DNA from: Lumbricus terrestris
Lineage: Eukaryota > Annelida > Clitellata > Crassiclitellata > Lumbricidae
Direction: 5' to 3'
Length of the DNA stretch: 64,000 bases
Assembly: GCA_949752735.1 (NCBI GenBank)
Contig: OX457047.1
Coordinates: 6,762,266 to 6,826,265, forward strand
Both the position numbers and the translations under genes were made by a program. Below, one piece after another: positions 32,045-43,636 of the stretch (its first letter is position 1; each line of letters opens with the position of its first letter). Below the pieces are notes generated by a model. It searched no databases. It saw nothing but the letters and a program-made list of their open reading frames with translations, and was not told the DNA's origin.

Positions 32045-33993
32045 CAGGGGTTCTCAAACTGTGGTACGCGTACCCCTGGGGGTACGCCAGGCGCTGGTAA
32101 GGGGTACGCGAAAAATTCCATAAATATAAATTTTTTCTTTGAGTTTATGGACTTTGTGTCCATTTTTCCTTGATTAGCAATGATTTTAACGATATTATGA
32201 CAGCATCGTCATTTATTTCTTTCACAACATATATGATTAAACTCACAAACTAAGCTGATATAGTGCATGCAACATACTTAGCCTACATGTTTATGCCTAT
32301 CAATATGAATTTGAAACAAAGTGCTCAATATAGTAGGCCTATAAATGGTTGAAAGAACAAAGGCCAGAAATTTTCACCTTATGACTCAGGCACACTCAGC
32401 TAGGAGAGTTGAATTGGCCTGACGATTAATTTCTGTCAAGCTTCAAAAATTGTGAATCCTTTCAGCACGTCAGGGCTATAAATATAATTAGGCTATAATC
32501 TGTTGAGACTAGTTTTTAACTATTCTTTCTATTAAAAACAAATATGGCCTAAATTTGCGCTTGAAATTTACAAATATTAAACCAGGTAATTTTTTTAGAT
32601 TTAAAATCTGTGCTAGTGTAGCGTTCAAGATGCTGCTTAAACAAATCAACTAATAAACTGATTAATATTAAATTTTAAGTAGAAGCTAAGCTATACAATT
32701 AAACTGGCGTATTCTAATTAATTAATATTGATATGTGGCTTAGCAATATAAAATGAGTATACGACAATTATACTGGAGCTATAAAACCGCAATCAATGTT
32801 GCCTGGTAACGATCGACGCTACGTAAGCGAACAGACGACACATGACGCAAACATTTGGGAAAACGAACGAATCGAGGAAGGCAACGTGGATCCGGGCCAA
32901 GATGGTTGATAATTATTAGACACGGACATTTGCGAATGTAACGTGTAAAGTGATAATTCAACCAGCGCCGATGATTAAATTTTGTGCGAGGAGAAAGTCA
33001 GCCAAGTTGTGTGCTTGAACTCCTAGAAGAAATCGTAGGTTTTGGGGAATAAAGTGCGTTCTCCAAGCAGATTTCTCGTCTAACATTCCGTGTGTGACAG
33101 TTTGGGGACGATACGAAAGTATTCGAACTTTGCGTGAATCATCAGTTGAGTCTTTTCGAACTGTGATTGCGATCGATTTGCGGAGGACTGTGTGGTGAAA
33201 TATTATCGAATCGGCTGCGGTCAAGATTCGAGAACGGACAGCAACAAGGAAGGCGCGTCTGGAGAAACCCATCGCTTCCAGTAAGAAATTCAGTACGGTG
33301 GTGAATCCGCGACGAAGGGTGTCAGAGCAGAACTGACCTGGTCTTCTCCGCTTCATTCGATCCACATTCCCTGTGACCTGGAAGAATTCTAGACAAGAAA
33401 CACGCAAGATGAACTCCTTCATGCCAGTGAAAGAAGACTCATGAGGAGATAAGCACAAATAAATCATAATATTATACATTTTTAACGAATACGCCACATT
33501 AGGTAGTTAGGTTTATACAATATACATTGTATCTATATTTCTTGACATGATTGTTTTTCTTATTACATTTTCATAATCAAAAATGCAGCTTGTCTTTGTT
33601 TACAGGTCTAGTCAATAATCTACAATCAGTTCAAACCCATTGACCTCTGGGTAAAGTAACCTTAACTCATAATAGAGGGAGGTTTGCGACAGCTAGTCAA
33701 AACAAGCACACAGCAATAAAACGCTATAGATTAGCGCTTTCTTACTGGGATTATAGACCATTTTCCCTTTTTTTATATGATTCCATGATTAAAACTATGC
33801 ATATTTTAAATTTTGCTATTTGTATACGACTCTAATAGGCCTATGCTTAAACCAGTTACTAAAAGGACTTAGTTGTCACTGCAAAGGGATTTCGCAATGA
33901 CATTTTGTTTCTGATCTGGCTCTGATGGGGGTACGCCATCATTCGATTTTTTTACTTGGGGGTACAATAACAAATAAAGTTTGAGAACCCCTG
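32045..33993. mobile_element. hAT element, non-autonomous or decayed
   Basis: TIRs CAGGGGTTCTCAAACT and AGTTTGAGAACCCCTG typical of hAT. Exact 8-bp duplication CACTATGC (32037-32044, 33994-34001). Both ends share GGGGGTACGCCA-like subterminal sequence. A 179-codon frame on the - strand (32958-33497) shows no hAT catalytic or dimerisation motif I can recognise. No two-part site lies inside, in contrast with the surrounding DNA. Confidence 0.9.
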
Positions 33994-34287
33994 CACTATG
34001 CCATAAGAAAGAGAGCATTGCTTGACATGATATCGTCCATTTAGCCTTGAAGTGTCACTAAACTCTCGATCCGTCATCAACATGCCAACAACACAACCAA
34101 TGATGTCAGCGTAATGTCGACGTCGGTTCTGAACCGAAAGGTGTCGTTAAACAATGGGAACTTCTTTCGTTGACGTTGTGACAACACAAAAAACAAACAG
34201 ATGAAGCATGAATATAGACACAGGACTGTAGTGACTTACAACGACATCTTACAGACCACTTTAGACCCATGTTTCCATGTGGAATCC

Positions 34288-35043
34288 CTATATCTATATC
34301 TATAAGAAAGGACTTGGCTATGTTTGTATATATGTTTGTATGTATGTATATTTGTCTAGAATGCACGCTCACAGTTTTTGAGCTTTTCACTCCAAACCTT
34401 CACTAATGTGTAGGTCTCTGCACGAGACGCAAAGGCGAGGAGTTAGCGATTCTCTACCACCATGGGTGGGGCGCGAAACCCCCAATTTTTTTTATAAAAA
34501 AACGCAGCTATTGATTTGATTTTTTTTTCTAGATAGAGGTCCATCATAACCCCCGGATCAGTGGTTGGAAAATCTCTATCACCAGGGGGGTCCAGGGTTC
34601 GGAGGGTCAAAAACACTGATTTTCGCTATAAATTTTCATTCGCTTCACACGTATAAAAGCAGTAATTTTAACCGTTTTAAAGGTGTCTGAATTCAGCTCT
34701 TTTGCCAGGACGGATTTCACGGGTCGCTTACCGGAAGAGGCGGGGTGAGGGAGGGTGGGATGGTATGGGGGGGGGGGTAAAGGGGAGTAGAGTTGGGGGT
34801 TGACAGGGAGGGGTGTCGAGAGGTGGGATGGAGGGGTCGGGGAGGAAGGTGGTGGAGATGGAAGGGTGGGATGGGGATGAGGGGTGGGAGTGGGATGGCA
34901 TGGGGGGTCGAGTGGTGAAATTTTCGTGAGACCCAAATTTCTCGGGTCGCGTACCGGTAGAGGTCGGATTGTGGTAGGGTGGGGTTGTGGCCATAGCAGA
35001 TCGAATCCTAAATTTCCCGTGCAACGCCGGGTACCCCAGCTAG
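34288..35043 (+). mobile_element. CCCGGGCAACGCCGGG-type element
   Basis: Begins ATATCTATATCTATAAGAAA and ends CCGTGCAACGCCGGGTACCC then AGCTAGTAATC. The middle is G-rich on + (34735-34915) with degenerate 60- to 120-bp repeats. Relatives: 38360-38800, 46967-47789, 49531-50118, 58790-59041 and a left-end relic at 49323-49412. Boundaries come from copy A of the duplication. Class not assigned. Confidence 0.7.
34648..34690 (-). promoter_or_regulatory. Two-part site, loose spacing
   Basis: TCAGACACCTTTAA, TATAC at 31. Lies inside the inserted GC-rich element. Confidence 0.4.
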
Positions 35044-35491
35044 TAATCTATAATTATAATTATAGGTCACTGCATGATTGATGCGCATTGGTATTCTGCA
35101 TCGGCGTGTTTGGGATTTGCCGGTATGCATGACAGGAACAATTTCCTGTCTATCATAAAAAAATAAATGAGTTTGGGACATTAATCTGGCCTTAATCCGT
35201 CTAACGATCAATAAATTAATTATTTGTTTAGGAACATAAACGTTGATCGTTTTGTTAATAGATAGCCTAATATTTGAGAACTGTTTCGCACCGATTTTGA
35301 TTCAATTTAACGACAGCTGAAATTTTCTTTGGCAGATTTCAGTATGCACTTGTCTTGATTAATTAGATCCATTATCACAAAGACGACGTACTTGCACCAA
35401 CCCCGAGATTAACATAAAGTGTCAATGTTATTGCAATTAAAAGTGAAGAGAAGAAAGCGAGCGCGATACATGTAACGATTAAGCGAAAACA

Positions 35492-35533
35492 ATATCTATA
35501 TTGCATCGTGGATTCTAGTTAAAAGGTGTCTAG
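35492..35533 (-). promoter_or_regulatory. Two-part site (box + TATA)
   Basis: CTAGACACCTTTTA and TATAGATA, spacing 29. Confidence 0.65.
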
Positions 35534-35544
35534 AATTGCACTAT

Positions 35545-35930
35545 TGTAATCATCATCATCAATATCATAGGACTCAATGCCCGTAAGAGTCCGACGCCAC
35601 TCTCTGTCTGAGTCTGCATTGCGTCATGCTGCCCAGCTTCAACAGGTCCGGTCAGCAGGTCTGCTCCATACCATCAACATCCTGGAGCAACTAGACCACC
35701 TTGTCTAAATGAAGAGAATATTGGGAGAGAGGCACGAAGGACAACCTGGGTCAATGCCCGTATGTGTCCCAAGCTCTCTCCCCCCGACTCTCTCCACTGG
35801 TCTGTACTGACCGGCCTGTGCATGTCAGCTCCACATCATGACACCTTGAAGCATCTGGGTCGCTATGTCACTTGTGTTGTGGTTTTTGCGGATTTCAATC
35901 GTCTTGGTCTTTTACTGCCAGCGTATCGCC
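35545..35930 (-). repeat. Unclassified GC-richer insert
   Basis: Absent from copy A at the matching place. Begins with (ATC)n at 35549 like the RTE-like LINE tails read on the - strand, but I see no clear RT motif. Confidence 0.35.
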
Positions 35931-36369
35931 ACCCATCTGGCAAACCTTCCTCCTTTTGTCCGGGCTTAGGACCGGCACAGGGACGTTGTTGGATACCTGT
36001 GGCGGAGGATGGATGCAGTTTAACGTCGTGCCCAGGACAGACTGTGTCTTAGCAAATTTGGTTAGCGTCGCCCACCACCTTTCTTTAGGCTTTGAACTGC
36101 CACAAACACAGGAGCAATTGCCTAATTGTAAATCAGGTAAACACTAATCATCTTTGATGTGGCAGTGCCGTTAAACAGCTACTGTAGCCTAACAAGCCAT
36201 GTCACCCTTGTCAACTACTTATCCATCCGATAATTGCATTTTCATTTGTCTATCGGCAATAGGTGCGATGGTGGGGTGGATAGGCGGTTGGGTCTTGCTT
36301 TGTGTTCTATGATCTCAGAAGGCGTGTTTAACCTGTATTGCCGTGGCTTAATTATTTATATCGATAGCT

Positions 36370-36600
36370 GAATTTTGCAATTTTTATATAGCACCTTTTC
36401 AATGTAGACTACTCAGAAGCGCTCCCGACCCAACCACGGCTAAATAAGACAGTTTTGAGGTTCTTAAGGAACAGCGTGGAGTGACCCCTTGGAAGTAAGC
36501 ACAGTGCAACAGAGAGGCCACGCCAGGTTGTATGACCAGCGATAAAGAATGAACGACGCTGTAGGATAGAAATCCACAAACGTGGTTCATTTCATTCATT
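36370..36600 (-). repeat. CR1-like LINE 3' end
   Basis: The - strand includes YLAVVGSGALLSSLH-like text and the common 3' end (CTACTCAGAAGCGCTCCCGA on +). A second, shorter 3' end lies at 36598-36680 and an inverted one at 36684-36745. Confidence 0.7.
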
Positions 36601-36761
36601 CATTTCAGACATTTATATAGCGCTTCTTCAAGAGTAACTACTCAGAAGCGCTGCCTACCCAACCACGGCAAAACAAGAACAGTAGTTGTGCTGGGAGCTC
36701 TCCTGAGTATGTTTCCCGATGGGGCACTAAATACATTTTTGAAATGAAAGGATGGGGGTGG

Positions 36762-36868
36762 TATTTGCAGTTTAACGTCACTGTGTGGTAACAAAGACCA
36801 TTGGCGACGCCCTCCTCCATTATCCAGGCTTGGGACTGGTACTGGCAGAGTGCAACCAGTGGCGGAGT
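36762..36868 (+). repeat. 110-bp dispersed repeat (R110)
   Basis: Same order of marks as at 30857; ends CAGTGGCGGAGT. Confidence 0.75.
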
Positions 36869-36977
36869 ACATGAAAGAATGAATCAGAATGAATCAGTGT
36901 TATTTGTTTTATTTTGGTTTTCGGACCGATGTGTATGTGACAGATGGAATAAATTTGCGGAAATAGATACACCTAAA

Positions 36978-37017
36978 CATTTATAACGCTTCTAAACATC
37001 TTTCTAAAGGTGTCTAA
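36978..37017 (-). promoter_or_regulatory. Two-part site (box + TATA)
   Basis: TTAGACACCTTTAG and TATAAATG, spacing 28. Confidence 0.8.
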
Positions 37018-37064
37018 TCACATGCGTCATTTGTAAGACTTTACTTATAAATTATTGTTCGGAC

Positions 37065-37450
37065 CGGAATGCTGCGACTCTTAGTGACCGAATTGGGAGG
37101 GCTGAGAGTAACATTGGGAAAATCTAGAATCAGTCAGAAGGGTCAGAATACGCAACGAAGTGACTATATATGATATGGGGCAGAGTGAAACAATAATAGA
37201 TAAGATGTGAAAGGGAAGACTCAAGTGGTTCGTCACATAACATGTAATAGCAGAAAAAGAGATTGTCGGTCCTGTATGGACACGTTGATGAAACAAGAAG
37301 TAGAGGAAGACAACCGAAAACTTTGATGGACAATGTGAAAAGGACATAGGAGCTCACTGCATGGACATGAGAGATACCGTGGAAAAAGTCAGAGACAAAC
37401 CTGGAAAAGTCTAATTAAAGACTCATCGTTGGCCCACGTCTGATGGAAGA
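37065..37450 (+). pseudogene. RTE-like RT C-terminal relic
   Basis: GRLKWFVT (WFGH-like block), then RKTTENFDGQCEKDIGA equivalent to the GRQPKTW-MDNVKKDI segment, with several stops. Heavily decayed. Confidence 0.55.
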
Positions 37451-37459
37451 GAGAAGATT

Positions 37460-38350
37460 TACAGAGAAAACTAGACGTGCTTCAAATGCTTTTGTCCAAT
37501 GACTTTCGAAATCATTGTTTTATTGTTTGCTAAACAAGGCGACATCATTAATTTTCGTCGCAGCTCCTGACTGGAAGTCGGTCTCATGACGGACAAACTG
37601 CTATCCGAGTAAGGAAGACATGGCGCTAGAGATCCAGCAGTAGCCTCACGAATCAAGAATTCAAGAGTATGTTTGCGGTTAAGGTTTCCAGGAAGTTGTC
37701 AGCTGGAAATGAATGGTGTCGTTGAAAGTGGTTCGAGTTTTCTGGGCTCCCTGGCATATAGAACGATCTTGGATTACAAGTGTGTCTCCTCCTTTTTCCG
37801 GTCGCATCATTGCATCCAGCGAACGTACATGTATTTGACCCAACAGGATCGATAAGATGGCAACTTATTTCGCCTGTGCAGTCTTTTGAGTTGACGTGCG
37901 TGTCGTCTAAGAGTTTGGCATTCAGCGTCAAACGAAGATGTTGAAGTGAGGCGATGCACTTTAGCCGAGTGAGATAATTATTAGGAGACGGTCTACAAGA
38001 CTCAACGTGGTTGCTTCTGAGATGTCGAAGATGTCAGATACCGATAAGTCGACTATGGTGCGGATGGATCGGTGAGAGCGGGAATATCAAGGAGCACCTT
38101 CCGAAAGAAGACCTCACGATCCAACCTATCCCATCCACATGAACCGGATTAGCGATGTATGTTGGCGATTCATGGAGGAGTGGATGGTGACGATTATTTT
38201 ATCAGTTGTGTTTTCACTCTTCCAAAAACCACGAATTGATATTAAGGCAGGTAAAGTTGTTTTTACATCAGTTGAAGGATAGGTGAGTTGAAGAGGTTCA
38301 CTTATTGCCATTTACAGTTGACTATCATCGACTGCAACAAAATTGAAGTT
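37460..38350. other. No gene identified
   Basis: Frames up to 92 codons on the - strand (37653-37931) and 60 on + (37673-37855) overlap and have no known motif. Confidence 0.3.
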
Positions 38351-38359
38351 TATATAATT

Positions 38360-38800
38360 ACTAGATGTGTTACCCGGCGTTGCCCGGGAAATATAGGGTT
38401 TTAAACACTACTCCACTGTGGTACCCATCGTAGACCGCTAGATTTCGGGTTTTCGCCAACCCTCCACCCCACCCCGCTTCCCCAAAAGGCCAAAGGTGAC
38501 CCGCCGCTGCGGGGCGCTGCGGAAATTATTACTCGGCGGGTATGACGTCATGGGCTGTAGACTCTTTACTGAAGCGTTATTATTGATGAAATCTGTCTTA
38601 AAACGCTAATAACTTTTGTTTTAAACGGAATTAAAACCTGAAAATAGTTGCAATGACCTTATAATTTGGGTAAGAATCGATTGCAATAATTTTTTTAAAC
38701 CGACGCTGTTTCATTTCCGAGCCTATTCTGCAGGGGAGAGTCAAAAGCGTACAAACAAATAAACATACAGAAAGTGTTTCTGCCTTATAATATAGATGGC
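38360..38800 (-). mobile_element. CCCGGGCAACGCCGGG-type element, short
   Basis: Starts CTAGATGTGTTACCCGGCGT on +, ends ...TATAATATAGATGGC. Similar along its length to 49531-50118 (TTTCGGGTTTTCG, AAAACGCTAATAACT, CATTTCCGAGCC). Its AT-rich end supplies the TATA of the site at 38823. Confidence 0.65.
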
Positions 38801-38827
38801 TAGCCGTAACTATTTAAAGGTGTCTTA
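38786..38827 (-). promoter_or_regulatory. Two-part site (box + TATA)
   Basis: TAAGACACCTTTAA and TATATTATAA, spacing 29. Confidence 0.6.
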
Positions 38828-38829
38828 AG

Positions 38830-39360
38830 AACAGTCACTGTCGGGAGGTGGTAAAACAGCATTGCTGTTTTTCCTCATTCTGTGAAATTTCAGGTCTTTC
38901 TGTTCCATCAATTTTCAAAACCTACAGTATTTTGCTCTTTTGCAGCTTTTAAATCGCAGTAACCAGTAACGACCCCGATATAATAATGATCTGCTGACAA
39001 TGTGTTAAACAAAATACAGAACAGACAGCAAATAAAAAAGGATTAAAATAAGCTAGCATCATTGGACGTGTAAAAATTTGTCTATCAAGATTGGCATAAT
39101 AGGAAGAGTTTATTAAATGCGACGTGGACATAATCAGGTCGATATCTTTTGAGCTTTAACACACTGGAACAAAATTAATTTTTTTTAAATGCTGACAGAG
39201 CACACCTGGAAAACGAAATTTTTACGGCTATAAATAAAAAATATCTAACCTTTCGTTCATTGGACTTCGTGACAGATTCATCTGCATAATTATCATCAAA
39301 TGATAAGCCGAAAATTTATGAAATCAGGTACTTATGTTTTATTTATTTATTTGATTTATT
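38830..39360. other. No gene seen
   Basis: No recognisable feature. Confidence 0.35.
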
Positions 39361-39362
39361 TC

Positions 39363-41284
39363 AGAAATTTATATAGTGCCTCTTCAAGGTAGGCTACTCA
39401 GAAGCGCTCCCGGCCCAACCACGGCTAAATAAAACAGTTTGTAGGTTCTTATTAAGAGTGATTCTAGAACGGATACAATCCAAGCTTGAAAGCGAAATCG
39501 CCCAGGAACAAGCTGGTTTCAGACCTAGAAGAGGAACACGTGACCAAATCGCAAACCTCCGAATAATTCTGGAAAAAGCAAGGCGTTCGACATGGTACAA
39601 CACGACAAACTCTGGCTGACTATGTTAGAAATGGGTTTCCCGCCTCAAATAGTTCAGCTGCTGCAGAAACTTTACAAACAACAACGCGCAAATATTAGGA
39701 CAGATGGACTTACGTCAGCATGGTTCAGAGTTAAAGGAGTGCGACAAGGGTGTAACCTTTCACCATGTCTTTTTAACATTTTAGCAGAGCAGGTAATGAG
39801 GAAAGCCTTGCAAGGATTCAACAGTGGATTCAGAATCGGGGGTAAAATCATTAACAATCTAAGATACGCAGATGACATTGTATTACTGACTACATCACCA
39901 GAGGAGCTGCAAGAATTGGTGGACAGGGTTGAGAGGTCTGCAAACGAATATAGCCTGAAGATTAATGCCGCAAAGACGAAGGTGATGACAAATATGGACA
40001 CAGAATTGAAGATTACAGTGATCAGTGGTAGTTTAGATCAGGTAGACTCATTTGTCTATCTGGGAAGCAGAGTAACGAAAGATGCAGATTGTAATGTAGA
40101 AGTGAAAACAAGGTTAGCCATGGGTACATCAGTCATGATTAAGTTGACACAGGTATGGAAAAACAAGGCAATCAGCTCCAAGACAAAAATACGTCTGATG
40201 AGGGCCTTAGTGTGACCAGTAGCAACATACGGTTGTGAGACGTGGACTTTAAAGAAGGAGGAGGAAAGAATTATACAGGCTTTCGAAAACAAATGCATTA
40301 GGAAACTACTACGTATTTCATGGACAGAAATGTTGACTAATGAACGAGTTTATAAATTAGCAGGGACAAAATGCGAGTTGTTAGGTCATGTCAAAACTCG
40401 GAAATTAAGATACTTTGGTCATATTCTGCGACAGCAGGACAATATTGAAAATAGTGTCATGACGGGACTGGTGGAAGGTGTTCGTAGCCGCGGTAGACCC
40501 AGAATATGCTGGCTCGATAACATCACGTTGTGGACCGGTCTATCGGGAGCGGCGCTATTGAGGACCTTAAAGGACATATCTTGCTGGTGTACATTGGTCC
40601 GCTCATGCAGCCAACCGTCGCGAAGCGACGTCGGCGTTATGACATGACATGACAGGTTCTTAAGGAACAGAGCGGAGTGACCCCTGGGAATTAAGCGCAG
40701 TGTAACAGAGAGACCATTCCAAGCTGTAGGACCTGCAACAGAGAATGAACGACGCTGTCGGATAGCAGTCCGTGAGCGGGGAACCAGAAGCTCAGCGTGG
40801 TTCGCAGATCGAAGGGTCGATCGACGCTGAACTCCCAAGGTGGAACAACAGAGTTCTCGAGGATAGGGTGGGCTAGTCCTTCAATGCACCGCCTAACCAG
40901 CGCACAGACCCTGTATGCAATCCGCTGTGGAGAAGGGAGCCAGCGTAAGATATCCCGCATATACTGTAGGATGAGACATGGCCATATTTTGGGATATGAC
41001 AAACAAGTCGCGCCGATACGGTCAGCCAGTGGTCCATGATAGAGGGTGCTGCAGTAGTCAAGGCGGGAAACTACGAAAGAGTCAACAAGAGTATATAGAG
41101 GCAGCACTAAAACACAGAGAGTGGGAGACCACCTTAAGCTGACGTAACTGTTAATAACAGCTTCGGCATAGCAGGTTTATATGCCGAGTGAAAGTTAGCT
41201 CTTGGTTTAAAATAATACCAAGGTCCCTCACAAAGGCGAGAAAGTGATCAGAGGAAACTCTAATGCTAAGGCTTTCATGTCGAT
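39363..41284 (-). mobile_element. CR1-like LINE (outer), interrupted
   Basis: Outer element = 39363-39451 plus 40663-41284. The - strand includes FVRDLGIILNQELTF-like, FVVSRLDYCSTLYHG, MRDILRWLPSPQRIAYRVCAL, RSFSVAGPTAWNGLSV and the common 3' end. Several frameshifts. The RTE-like LINE at 39452 sits inside it. Confidence 0.8.
39452..40653 (+). mobile_element. RTE-like LINE inserted in the CR1-like LINE
   Basis: 9-bp target duplication AGGTTCTTA (39443-39451, 40654-40662). Starts in frame with AQEQAGFRPRRGTRDQIANL (RT block 2-3), loses about 20-30 codons before KAFDMVQHDKLW, then GVRQGCNLSPCLFN, NNLRYADDIVLL (catalytic YADD), LKINAAKTKVM, FVYLGSRVTKDAD. One TGA at 40213-40215; the same frame continues ATYGCETWTLKKEEERII, LRYFGHILRQQD, RSRGRPRICWLDN to 40647. 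Tail (CATGA)n. Defective but young. Confidence 0.9.
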
Positions 41285-41297
41285 TAAAGGTGTTTTC
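41284..41297 (-). promoter_or_regulatory. Box without TATA at a LINE junction
   Basis: AAAACACCTTTAA. LINE sequence begins within about 12 nt downstream, so the expected TATA position is LINE DNA. Confidence 0.35.
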
Positions 41298-41604
41298 TTG
41301 GTTTGCCATGGTAACGAATCTCACTTTGCAGGAGTCTAGTTACCATGGCGACACGGGCGATGACGACCTTTCCGCTGCGTTGCTGGGCACCTGTCGCTGA
41401 TGAAGGTAAGCCACTGCAGCAAGTGTCTGTCACCATGGTGACTTTAGATCGGGAGGTGATTGCTGTGATGATGATGATGATGATGACGATAATGTGAATG
41501 CAAAAATCTTCGTTGTTATTACTGCATGCTTGCACGACAGCGTTAGCTCTTAATCTATGGTGGTTGAGTTTATGGTGATGTTGGGAATATTGGTGGTATT
41601 GGTG

Positions 41605-42720
41605 GTTATACAGTGAGTGGTGTTGATTGTGGTGATATAGTGAGTCTTGATGTTGGTTGTGATACAGTGAGTGGTGGTGTTGGTGGTGATATAGTGAGTT
41701 TTTGTGTTGGTGGTGATACAGTGAGTGGTGGTGATATGGTGAGTTTTTGTGTCGGTGGTGATGCAGTAGGCCTAAGTGTTGGTGTTGGTGGTGATATAGT
41801 GAGTTTTTGTGTTGATGGTGATACAGTGAGTGGTTGAGTTGGTGGTGATATAGTGAGTTCTTATGTTGGTAGTTATATAGTGAATGGTTGTGTTGGTGGT
41901 GATATAGTGAGTTTTTGTGTTGTTGGTGATACAGTGAATGGTGGTGTTGGTGGTGATATTGTGAGTCTTTGTGTTGGTGGTGATTCAGTGAGCGGCGGTG
42001 TCGGTGGTGATATAGTGAGTGGTGGTGTTGGTGGTGATACAGTGAATGGTTGTGTTGGTGTTGATATAGTGAGTTTTTGTGTTGGTGGTGATATTGTGAG
42101 TTTTTGTGTTGGTGGTGATACAGTGAGTGGTGGTGTTGGTGGTGATATGGTGAGTTTTGTGTGGTGGTGATACAGTGAATGTTGGTGTTGGTGGTGATAT
42201 AGTGAGTTTTGTGTTGGTGGTGATACAGTGTGTGGTGGTGTTGGTGGTGATATGGTGAGTTTTTGTGTTTGTGGTTATACAGTGAGTTGTGGTGTTGGTG
42301 GTGATAATATATAGTGAGTTTTTTGTGTTGGTGGCGATACAGTGAGAGGTGGTGTTGGTGGTGATATGGTGAGTTTTTGTGTTTGTGGTTATACAGTGAG
42401 TTGTGGTGTTGTTGGTGGTGATAATATATAGTGAGTTTTTTCTGTTGGTGGTGATACAGTGAGAGGTGGTGCTGGTGGTGATATAGTGAGTGGTGGTGTT
42501 TGTGGTTATACAGTGAGTTGTGGTGTTGGTGGTGATAATATATAGTGAGTTTTTTGTGTTGGTGGTGATACAGTGAGAGGTGGTGTTGGTGGTGATATGG
42601 TGAGTTTTGTGTTGGTGGTTTTACATATATTTATATTTTTATATTTTTATATTTTACATATATTTTTATTTTTGGTGGTTTTACATATATTTAGTTTTTT
42701 GTGTTGGTGGCGATACAGTG
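41605..42720. repeat. GGTGAT-rich minisatellite
   Basis: Tandem units of about 27-30 bp (TGTTGGTGGTGATAYAGTGA with GTGGTG or TTTTTG variants), grouped into higher-order repeats, and interrupted near 42620-42690 by an AT-rich patch. The long G/V-rich frames are repeat artefacts. Confidence 0.9.
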
Positions 42721-42722
42721 AG

Positions 42723-42826
42723 AGTTGCTCTCTGCACGGGAGTCTTTTAGGCCTTTTATCGTAGAACAAAATACGTTTATTTGGATGCGTACTTAATATT
42801 CTGATGTGCTATTTGATGTGTGTATA
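42723..42826. other. Composite filler copied from 44.1-44.6 kb
   Basis: 42723-42746 equals 44589-44612 and 42748-42826 equals 44127-44205, base for base as I read them. The source order is reversed, with one or two bases between the joined blocks. Confidence 0.85.
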
Positions 42827-43171
42827 ATTAATTATAATTAATTAAATAAAATAGTGAGTGGTGGTGCTGGTAGTCACATAGTTAGTTTTTGGTTTGGGTG
42901 GCTATACATTGAGCTTAGCTATAACTGGCGGGTCTAGTTACCATGGTGACGGTCCTCACTTAATGCTCTAGTAAGTTCTAGTGTTAACGTTGACACAGTA
43001 GAGAATGGTGTTGGTGATAATACACTGGTGTTGCTGTGGTAACGGCGTAAAAGCACTGGCGATTTAGATAGCGACATCGTTATTTGGTCCACTGGTTTTC
43101 TGACGAATGATTTCATGAATTTCTTGACAAAAGAAAGCGAAAACGGATATGATCCAAAACGCATATAAAAT

Positions 43172-43215
43172 GTATAATTCATAGTTTCCGTGACATTCTA
43201 ATTAAAGGTGTCAAA
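43172..43215 (-). promoter_or_regulatory. Two-part site (box + TATA)
   Basis: TTTGACACCTTTAA and TATGAATTATA, spacing 28. Confidence 0.6.
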
Positions 43216-43504
43216 GCCAAACCTTAGCAATCTTAAAGCGCTTGTCACATACGTTATATAAAATATTGACCGTGCAAGTTTTGATTAAGTCGTTCTGATA
43301 CGACCATTGTCGACTTTAACAACAAGCCAGAATAATAAATAATTGTTATTTAAGGACCTATGGATTAACGAATGTTTCAATTTATCTATGATAATGTCTC
43401 TTCATTAATAATTATTTAAACATCAATAATCCATGACATGGATGTACAAATCAAAGAGTATAAGTACTCAGATCTCTTTTTAGGTGTGATGGCCGTATTC
43501 ATAG

Positions 43505-43600
43505 TTCATTCTTTTCGAAGATTTACATAGCGCCACTTTTCGGTCGCTGTTCAAAATCGCCTCCAATCCAATACCGGCTAAAGAGCACCGTTTTACTGTC
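43505..43600 (-). repeat. CR1-like LINE 3'-end fragment, diverged
   Basis: TACATAGCGCCACTTTTCGG and ACCGGCTAAAGAGCACCGTT match the common 3' end inverted. Confidence 0.5.
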
Positions 43601-43636
43601 AGGCTACCAACGTTTTGTAGTAAATGTCACAGAAAG

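Larger units (their letters stand above)
31905..36150. repeat. Segmental duplication, copy B, twice interrupted
   Basis: Direct paralogue of copy A. Interrupted by a hAT (32045-33993) and a GC-rich element (34288-35043). Copy A gives the state without insertion for both, so the boundaries are well fixed. Confidence 0.85.

Noticed and set aside
32958..33497. 179-codon ORF as a hAT transposase
   Set aside because: No catalytic or dimerisation motif seen; it lies inside a hAT but may be a chance frame.
35840..35875. GACACCTTGAAGC box
   Set aside because: Only a TATG at 24 nt, inside a GC-rich insert; judged chance.
37653..37931. 92-codon ORF as a host gene
   Set aside because: No motif, overlapped by an equally plausible frame on the other strand, and no splice or promoter support.
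41613..42170. Gly/Val-rich ORFs of 74 and 105 codons
   Set aside because: Open only because the minisatellite unit length keeps frame.
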